Source: Acidobacteriaceae bacterium (GTDB lineage: Bacteria; Acidobacteriota; Terriglobia; Terriglobales; Acidobacteriaceae). From it: a DNA stretch of 19,936 nucleotides. The notes below the pieces were generated by a model. It was given only the letters and a program-made list of their open reading frames with translations. It did no database searches and was not told where the DNA came from. How positions within the stretch are numbered: position 1 is the stretch's first letter; the number at the start of each line of letters is the position of its first letter. The DNA lies in the NCBI GenBank assembly GCA_003165095.1, contig PLSH01000347.1:1331-21266 (forward strand), given 5' to 3'. The position numbers and the translations under genes were made by a program. Of the stretch, positions 15,014 through 19,936 are shown piece after piece.

Positions 15014-16321
15014 ATGCTGAAGCGACTCGAAGAATATTTTGAATTTGCCCACCTGGGGACGAACTGGCGCACCGAGATACTAGCCGGGGTCACGACCTTT
15101 GTGACCATGGCCTATATTGTGCTGGTGAACCCGGCGATCCTGCACGACGCCGGAGTGCCGTTGCCAGCGGTGACAGCGGCTACGTGCCTGTCAGCGGCAT
15201 TCGGCTCCATCCTGATGGGGATTATTGCGCGTTACCCCATCGCTCTGGCACCGGGGATGGGGCTGAACGCGTACTTCACTTACACGGTGTGTATCAAGAT
15301 GCACGTGCCCTGGCAGACGGCGCTGGGGGCGGTGTTTCTTTCGGGCGTGATTTTTCTCCTTCTGACCGCGGCGGGGATCCGGCAGATGATTCTGCACGCG
15401 ATTCCGCACCAGTTGTACGCGGCGGTGGCGAGCGGGATCGGGCTTTTCATAGCGTTCATCGGCTTTCAACATGCGGGGCTGGTGGTGCGCGATCCGAATA
15501 CGCTGGTGGGGATGGGCAACATCCGGAACCCGACGGCTTACCTGGCGCTGTTTGGACTGATCCTGATGGTTGTGCTGGAAGTGAAGAAGGTGCGCGGGTC
15601 GATCCTGATCGGGGTACTGACCGTAACCGGGGTGGCGTGGGCTCTGGGGCAGGTGCACTGGACGCCGATGACCGGAGGATTCGGCGCGCTGGGCCTGACG
15701 GCATTCAAGCTGGACATTCGGGGAGCGCTGAACAAGGGGCTGCTGGAGATCATCTTCGTATTTTTCTTTGTGGACCTGTTCGACAACCTGGGCACGCTGG
15801 TGGCGGTGACCAAGCGCGCCGGGCTTATCAGCGCGGATCACACCATTCCGAGGCTGAACCGAATTTTGTTTGCGGACGCGACGGCGACGGTGTTCGGCTC
15901 GCTGACAGGAACTTCGACGGTAACCAGCTACGTGGAGTCGACTGCGGGCGTGGCGGCGGGCGGGCGCTCGGGGGTGACCGCGATCGTGACCGGCCTGTTG
16001 TTTCTGGGAGCGGTCGGGGCAGCGCCATTCATTGGGATTGTGCCTCCGGCGGCGACGGCTCCGGCGCTGATCCTGGTGGGATCGATGATGCTGGGCGCAA
16101 TTACCGAGATTCACTGGACCGATCCGCTGGTGGCGGTTCCCGCATTTCTAACGCTGGTGCTGATTCCGTTTACTTATTCGATTGCCAACGGGCTGGGGTT
16201 CGGGATTATTGCGTGGGCGGTTCTTCACCTGGCGGCGGGCAAGTTCCGGCGCGAGGACTGGCTGCTTTATTTGCTAGCCGTGCTGTTTCTGGCCCGGTTT
16301 ATCTATTTGGGAGCGAGCTAG
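15014..16321 (+). CDS. Purine (adenine/guanine/hypoxanthine) permease, AzgA-like NCS2 family
   Basis: Inner-membrane, proton-coupled nucleobase importer of 435 residues with 12-14 helices. AzgA-subfamily signatures: N-terminal GTNWRTEILAGVTTFVTMAY (15-34), APGMGLNAYFTY (79-90), FVDLFDNLGTLVAV (252-265) and GTSTVTSYVESTAGV (299-313); the last two belong to the substrate-binding half-helices of the UraA/AzgA fold. The length is typical. The preferred purine cannot be told from sequence. The cyclotransferase open frame starts within the last codons of this gene or just after it, so the two may be co-transcribed. Confidence 0.93.
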   Translation: MLKRLEEYFEFAHLGTNWRTEILAGVTTFVTMAYIVLVNPAILHDAGVPLPAVTAATCLSAAFGSILMGIIARYPIALAPGMGLNAYFTYTVCIKMHVPWQTALGAVFLSGVIFLLLTAAGIRQMILHAIPHQLYAAVASGIGLFIAFIGFQHAGLVVRDPNTLVGMGNIRNPTAYLALFGLILMVVLEVKKVRGSILIGVLTVTGVAWALGQVHWTPMTGGFGALGLTAFKLDIRGALNKGLLEIIFVFFFVDLFDNLGTLVAVTKRAGLISADHTIPRLNRILFADATATVFGSLTGTSTVTSYVESTAGVAAGGRSGVTAIVTGLLFLGAVGAAPFIGIVPPAATAPALILVGSMMLGAITEIHWTDPLVAVPAFLTLVLIPFTYSIANGLGFGIIAWAVLHLAAGKFRREDWLLYLLAVLFLARFIYLGAS

Positions 16322-16373
16322 ACTCCGGATACGGATAATTTTAATTTGCCGGGCGGTTGCGGTTCTCGTTGTA

Positions 16374-17168
16374 TTGGGCGGGACGGCGGGGCTGGCCTTT
16401 GCCGCGGACGGATATCGCGTGGTTCATACCTACCCGCACGACCCGCAGGCCTACACGCAGGGACTCATCTTTGAGGATGGCCATCTATACGAGAGCACGG
16501 GTTTGAACGGGCAGTCGTCGCTGAGGATGGTGGACCTGAATAGCGGCCGCGTCCTGCAGAAGGTGAGCGTGCCGAGCCAGTATTTTGCGGAGGGTCTTAC
16601 TTCTTGGGGCAGCACGCTGATTCAGCTCACATGGCAATCGCACATCGCATTTGTGTACGACCGGTTCAGCTTCAGGCAGTTGCGCACCCTAAACTACGAC
16701 GGCGAAGGGTGGGGGCTGACGGAGGACGGGAAGGACCTGATTCTGAGCGACGGGACGGCGACGCTGCGGTTCCTCGAACCGGTGACGTTTCACGAGGTGC
16801 GCCGGGTCGAGGTGAGGGACGGCGGCGATAAGGTAGATCAGCTGAATGAACTGGAATACGTACACGGGCAGATCTACGCCAACGTATGGCATACGGACCG
16901 GATTGCGCGAATCTCGCCAGCTACGGGGAAGGTGCTGGGCTGGATCGACCTGAGGGGAATTCTGGCGAAGGGACAGGTCACTGATCCGGAGGCGGTGCTG
17001 AACGGGATTGCCTACGATGCGGCACACGACCGGCTGTTTGTCACGGGCAAGCTCTGGCCATCGCTGTTCGAGATCAAGGTGGTCCCGCAAAAGGCAAAAC
17101 CGGCGGCCGCGGTGCACAGGCGATGGTTCCGCGTATACTTGCGAGCGTCAGTGATTCAAGCTGGCTAA
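16374..17168 (+). CDS. Glutaminyl-peptide cyclotransferase (five-bladed propeller type); start uncertain
   Basis: Converts N-terminal Gln of proteins to pyroglutamate in the periplasm. The family match is clear: YPHDPQAYTQGL near the N-terminus, EGWGLTEDG..LSDGT in the middle, LNELEYV..IYANVW, then LNGIAYD..LFVTGKLWP near the C-terminus, all hallmarks of the plant/bacterial beta-propeller cyclotransferases. The TTG at 16374 is the first usable standard start, but it cuts the signal peptide: the frame stays open upstream to a stop at 16275, and codons from about 16329 encode RIRIILICRAVAVLVVLGG..LAFAAD, a complete export signal, with no ATG, GTG or TTG. A rare ATT start at 16338 or 16344 (GGA at 16333-16335) or a start-codon mutation is likely. 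The C-terminal 20 residues are an unmatched extension. Confidence 0.88.
   Translation: MGGTAGLAFAADGYRVVHTYPHDPQAYTQGLIFEDGHLYESTGLNGQSSLRMVDLNSGRVLQKVSVPSQYFAEGLTSWGSTLIQLTWQSHIAFVYDRFSFRQLRTLNYDGEGWGLTEDGKDLILSDGTATLRFLEPVTFHEVRRVEVRDGGDKVDQLNELEYVHGQIYANVWHTDRIARISPATGKVLGWIDLRGILAKGQVTDPEAVLNGIAYDAAHDRLFVTGKLWPSLFEIKVVPQKAKPAAAVHRRWFRVYLRASVIQAG
17134..17139 (+). promoter_or_regulatory. Candidate -10 box (TATACT)
   Basis: TATACT inside the 3' end of the cyclotransferase gene, 43 bases before the next ATG. No good -35 partner; weak candidate for a separate promoter of the following gene. Confidence 0.25.
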
Positions 17169-17182
17169 AGGCAAGATAAGCA

Positions 17183-17779
17183 ATGGACCCGTCGTCGATG
17201 ATTGTTCCCAGTTCCCTGCAAAATGCGGCCGTGCTGACGGTCGTACTGGCGTTTGCCGGCTACCTGATGACATTCTGGAGCACGCGCGTGATGGCGCGGA
17301 GGGCGGACCGTCTGCGGCTTGTGAACCAGCGGCTGAACGAGTTTTACGGGCCGCTGTACGTGGCCACGGTGGCGGGGCGGATCGCCTACCGGTCGCTGTT
17401 GAAGAAGCAGGGCAAGACGCAGAGCTTTCCTATTCTCGACAGCGAGATGAAGGAGTGGAAGCTTTGGATGACCACGATCTTCACGCCTCTGAACGATGTT
17501 CGCGAGAAGGTGATCATCGAGAAGGCGCACCTGATCGTTGAGGAACAGATGCCGCGGTGCCTGCTGGATTTTGTGACCCACGTGGTGGGTTACAAGGCGG
17601 TGCTGGCCAAATGGGCGGAGGGCGACTATTCCGAGCGGCGGTCGACGATCGGCTGGCCACCGGAGTTCGACTTGTACGTGGAGCGTTCGTACCAGGCGCT
17701 GAAGACCGAACAGACGCGGCTGCTTACCAACGCGGCATGGCGGGCTTATCGCCGGGTAGTGAAACGCAAGGGGCGCTAA
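17183..17779 (+). CDS. Single-helix membrane protein, unknown function
   Basis: 198 residues. One membrane helix near the N-terminus (about 13-32, AVLTVVLAFAGYLMTFW), then a basic, largely helical cytoplasmic domain beginning VMARRADRLRLVNQRLNEFYGPLY, a stretch I have the impression of having seen in uncharacterised bacterial proteins but cannot name. There are several Trp residues (for example EWKLWM, GWPPEF) and a C-terminus rich in Arg/Lys. There is no cofactor or catalytic motif that I recognise. It starts 14 bases after the cyclotransferase stop, so it could be in the same transcript. It converges with the next gene. Confidence 0.72.
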   Translation: MDPSSMIVPSSLQNAAVLTVVLAFAGYLMTFWSTRVMARRADRLRLVNQRLNEFYGPLYVATVAGRIAYRSLLKKQGKTQSFPILDSEMKEWKLWMTTIFTPLNDVREKVIIEKAHLIVEEQMPRCLLDFVTHVVGYKAVLAKWAEGDYSERRSTIGWPPEFDLYVERSYQALKTEQTRLLTNAAWRAYRRVVKRKGR

Positions 17780-17914
17780 AGGGCTGGGGCCGAGGCTGAT
17801 GATTTGATGGAGACGGACCGGGTGCAGGCCGGGTTCATTCGGTTTGAGGAGCGCATACAGACATTGTGCGTTGCTGTGTCGAAATCATCGGCAAGAGGTG
17901 AGGGCGCGGGCCGA

Positions 17915-18331
17915 TCAGGCTGCGATTACAGGATTGAGCGAGGTCACCTTGGCGACCGCCTTGGTGAGGCGCGCCTCCTGCGGACGGCTCCCCTCCTGTT
18001 CAACCTTGGTGTAGATATGCTCGACCGATTCAACCAGGTAGGCGCCGGGTAGAAACTCCTTCGACGGGCCCACGCCATCGGCGGGCAAGAGAATGACATC
18101 GCCGGCCCTGGGCAGAGAGTGGAGCGTCTCGAGGGGCACAAGGTTGATGCAGTTCCCGTTTCCAGCCACGAACTCGAGGCAATCCTGACTGTGGAGGGTT
18201 CCCTCCCGCTCGCGCCGCGCCTCCTGGCGTGTCTTGAACGATTGATAGTAAGTGGCAATGGTTATTGGCAGGGCGATGGCGAAGCCGACAATGCTCGCAT
18301 AGTTTGAGATGGGCGCGGTTGGACGGATCAT
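17915..18331 (-). CDS. Small single-helix membrane protein, unknown function
   Basis: 138 residues from ATG 18331, with a purine-rich GGAGAAGAGA ahead of it; a TTG six codons further upstream is less likely because it would place that site inside the gene. One N-terminal helix (about 10-30, ASIVGFAIALPITIATYY) is followed by a charged segment (KTRQEARREREG) and a domain of about 90 residues with two nearby Cys (QDCLEF..GNC) and a beta-rich pattern (AGDVILLPADGVG, GAYLVESVEHIYTKVEQ). I recognise no family. Coding seems likely from its hydrophobic pattern and ribosome site. It is separated from metF by 141 bases with no clear signal. Confidence 0.65.
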   Translation of the reverse strand: MIRPTAPISNYASIVGFAIALPITIATYYQSFKTRQEARREREGTLHSQDCLEFVAGNGNCINLVPLETLHSLPRAGDVILLPADGVGPSKEFLPGAYLVESVEHIYTKVEQEGSRPQEARLTKAVAKVTSLNPVIAA

Positions 18332-18472
18332 GGTTGGTCTCTTCTCCAAGGACGGTGCATTCCATCCATGGTACGGGGTGCGCGAGGGGCGAATCGTGCG
18401 GCTGGGGAGAAGAATGAGCCGCGAGGCTCAGATTGGCGGCGCCTGCGAGCTGTCTTCGCCCGGCGGCAACGC

Positions 18473-19327
18473 TTAAACAGCTATCGGCAAGGCGAGGTTG
18501 CTCCACAGGCGGATGGTTGGGTCGGCCTGATTGATGGTGTAGAAGTGGAGGCCGGGTGCGCCATTACGGAGCAGGGTTTCGCAGAGGCGGGTGACGACGC
18601 TGAGGCCGAAGTCGAGCAGGGCGGGCTTGTCGTGCTCGAGTTCTTCAAGGCGCAGGCGGACCCAGCGGGGAAGATCGGCGCCGCAGCCGTTGCAGAAGCG
18701 CACGGTGTTGGCGTAGCTGGTGATGGGCATAATGCCGGGGACGATGGGAATGTTGATGTTGGCTTTGGCGCAGCGCTCGACGAAGTCAAAGTAAGCGTCG
18801 GCGTTGTAGAAGAGCTGGGTGAGAGCCGAGTCGGCTCCGGCGTCGACTTTGCAGCGGAAGTGGTCGAAGTCCTCGCTGGGGCGGTTGGCCTGGGGATGCA
18901 TTTCAGGATAAGCTGCGACCTCGATTTTGAAAGCGCTGCCGTGGATTTCTCGGATGAAGCTGACGAGTTCGTTGGCGTAGTGGAATTCGCCGGGCGCGGC
19001 GGGGCTCATGGCGGTTGCGGGCAGATCGCCGCGGAGGGCGACGATGCGCTTGACGCCGGCCTCGCGGTAGCGGTGAAGATGGGCGGCAACGTCAGCGCGC
19101 GTGGAGCCTACGCAGGTGAGGTGAGGGGCAGCCTCGACGCCGGCGTGCTCGACAACGGCGAGGACGGTCTCGTAGGTGCCTTCCTGGCCGGAGCCGCCAG
19201 CACCGTGGGTGATGGAGAAATAGTCGGGGCGGAGGGCGGCGAGCTGCTTGATGACGGAAGGGAGCTTGGCAAGGCCTTCCGGGGTGCGGGGCGGGAAGAG
19301 CTCGAAGGAGAGGTTCAGTAACGGCAT
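18473..19327 (-). CDS. metF: 5,10-methylenetetrahydrofolate reductase
   Basis: FAD enzyme reducing methylene-THF to methyl-THF, the methyl donor for methionine synthesis. 284 residues, the typical size of bacterial MetF. Motifs: SFELFPPRTPEG with the catalytic Glu at 9, FSITHGAGG (37-45), LTCVG (70-74), LRGDLP with D101, QLFYNAD (171-177), PGIMPI (197-202) and HFYTIN (261-266). The ATG at 19327 is supported by the family start (LSFELFPP within ten residues). It lies 210 bases downstream of ahcY in the same orientation, and the intergenic hairpins may form or interrupt a shared transcript. The pairing with ahcY makes sense because both serve the S-adenosylmethionine cycle. Confidence 0.96.
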   Translation of the reverse strand: MPLLNLSFELFPPRTPEGLAKLPSVIKQLAALRPDYFSITHGAGGSGQEGTYETVLAVVEHAGVEAAPHLTCVGSTRADVAAHLHRYREAGVKRIVALRGDLPATAMSPAAPGEFHYANELVSFIREIHGSAFKIEVAAYPEMHPQANRPSEDFDHFRCKVDAGADSALTQLFYNADAYFDFVERCAKANINIPIVPGIMPITSYANTVRFCNGCGADLPRWVRLRLEELEHDKPALLDFGLSVVTRLCETLLRNGAPGLHFYTINQADPTIRLWSNLALPIAV

Positions 19328-19355
19328 GGTTGGTTCTTCGTTCGGTTGGGGTTTG

Positions 19356-19370
19356 GATTCCCAGGTCTCA
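19356..19370. repeat. 15-bp direct repeat, lone left half of the hairpin module
   Basis: GATTCCCAGGTCTCA occurs here and again at 19480-19494. At this position its right-hand stem half is missing, so it looks like a truncated module. Confidence 0.7.
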
Positions 19371-19411
19371 ATGAATCGGGAGATGGAAACCGTGCGGGTT
19401 TAGATTTGTGG

Positions 19412-19463
19412 TTTCCCACCCTAGCCGCAAGAACAAAGACGCGGCGAGGGTGGGGCACCCGGC
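19412..19463. repeat. Hairpin repeat module 1 between ahcY and metF
   Basis: Stem CCCACCCTAGCCGC (19415-19428) pairs with GCGGCGAGGGTGGG (19441-19454) over 13 of 14 positions with a 12-base loop, followed by GCACCCGGC. The flanks TTCCCA..TGGGGCACCCGGC are shared with module 2, although the stem interior is entirely different. Confidence 0.75.
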
Positions 19464-19480
19464 ATGATTGCTATTGGCAG

Positions 19481-19518
19481 ATTCCCAGGTCTCAGAATCG
19501 AGACCTGGGGCACCCGGC
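19481..19518. repeat. Hairpin repeat module 2 between ahcY and metF
   Basis: Perfect 10-bp stem CCCAGGTCTC (19484-19493) and GAGACCTGGG (19500-19509) with a 6-base loop, then GCACCCGGC. TGGGGCACCCGGC is identical to 19451-19463. No T-run follows on either strand; it could still slow transcription after ahcY, but it is better read as a dispersed repeat. Confidence 0.75.
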
Positions 19519-19537
19519 CATCAGAACAAAACGGAGC

Positions 19538-19936
19538 CTAGTACCTGTAATTCTCGGCTTTGTAGGGGCCGGTTACCGGGACGCCCAGGTATTCGGCCTG
19601 TTTGGGGGTAAGGGTGGTTAGCTTGACGCCGATTTTTTCGAGATGGAGGCGGGCTACCTCTTCGTCAAGGTGCTTGGGCAGCACGTAGACAGCTACCTTG
19701 TAGGTGTCCTTGTTCTTCCAGAGGTCGAGCTGGGCGAGCGTCTGGTTGGCGAAGCTGTTGCTCATGACGAAGCTGGGATGGCCGGTGGCGCAGCCAAGGT
19801 TGACGAGACGGCCTTCGGCAAGGATGAAGATGCTGTGGCCGTCAGGGAATGTGTACTGATCGACCTGGGGCTTGATGTTGAGCCTGGTGACGCCGGGCTC
19901 GGCGTTGAGCGGGTCCATCTGGATTTCGTTGTCGAA
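19538..19936 (-). CDS. ahcY: S-adenosylhomocysteine hydrolase, C-terminal part (5' end beyond window)
   Basis: Hydrolyses S-adenosylhomocysteine to adenosine and homocysteine, relieving inhibition of methyltransferases. The last 132 residues are visible, starting FDNEIQ (family motif GHFDNEI) and reading through [21 protein letters not shown], the conserved substrate/NAD region with the His-Pro turn, then [36 protein letters not shown] and the C-terminus KAENYRY, equivalent to the KPDHYRY ending whose Lys and Tyr reach the cofactor of the neighbouring subunit in the tetramer. The open frame continues off the right edge; the ATG at 19918 is internal. Confidence 0.97.
   Translation of the reverse strand, partial: FDNEIQMDPLNAEPGVTRLNIKPQVDQYTFPDGHSIFILAEGRLVNLGCATGHPSFVMSNSFANQTLAQLDLWKNKDTYKVAVYVLPKHLDEEVARLHLEKIGVKLTTLTPKQAEYLGVPVTGPYKAENYRY

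Noticed and set aside
18368..19321. Plus-strand frame of 317 codons opposite metF
   Set aside because: Shadow frame produced by GC-biased codons; Gly/Ala/Val-rich without motifs, while metF on the other strand is unmistakable.
19484..19509. Intrinsic terminator after ahcY
   Set aside because: Good stem-loop but no T-run follows on the transcribed strand, and its conserved flanks mark it as a dispersed repeat.

Overview
The window looks like a chromosomal segment of an Acidobacteriota bacterium (class Terriglobia / Acidobacteriaceae-Koribacteraceae type). This rests on recognition rather than any search: GC-rich coding sequence, an alternative complex III operon, a PknB-like kinase of the acidobacterial 'SGM..FRATD' type, an AzgA-type purine permease, and intergenic hairpin repeats of the kinds that recur in genomes of this phylum (motifs GGGCTAAAGCCC, ..ACTGAAGT.., TTTTTCCGCAGCC, ..TGGGGCACCCGGC). 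It is a mostly ordinary housekeeping region with one odd gene and several repeat islands.

Layout. 1-3574 (minus): actA then actB (3' end outside the window), the first two subunits of alternative complex III, a cytochrome bc1 substitute that oxidises menaquinol. 4073-4495 (minus): a small four-helix membrane protein. 4891-6867 (minus): a secreted protein made of about 14 divergent 33-residue ankyrin-like repeats, whose codon use looks less GC-biased than its neighbours and which lies between two imperfect copies of a 36-bp sequence. 6868-7810: a long non-coding, repeat-rich stretch. 7811-9300 (plus): a tiny two-helix membrane protein translationally coupled to an Amt ammonium transporter. 9423-10160 (plus): a membrane-anchored TPR protein, convergent with a membrane-anchored Ser/Thr kinase (10171-11166, minus). 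11349-12545 (plus): an exported alpha/beta hydrolase with an extra C-terminal domain. 12626-13123: a zinc-ribbon membrane protein, followed by hemB (13150-14139). 14341-14784: a small exported or lipid-anchored protein. 15014-16321: a purine permease. 16374-17168: a glutaminyl-peptide cyclotransferase that lacks a usual start codon ahead of its signal peptide. 17183-17779 and 17915-18331: two unknown single-helix membrane proteins, convergent. 18473-19327 and 19538-end (minus): metF downstream of ahcY, both enzymes of the activated methyl cycle, separated by a pair of hairpin repeats.

Functional links seen are respiration (actAB with hemB supplying haem, though not in one operon), ammonium uptake, and the methyl cycle (AhcY recycles S-adenosylhomocysteine, MetF supplies methyl-folate). 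I found no CRISPR array, insertion sequence, tRNA, rRNA or phage gene. The best candidates for something undescribed are the ankyrin-variant protein with its block architecture, the hairpin repeats whose copies differ by compensating stem changes, and the apparent non-canonical start of the cyclotransferase.
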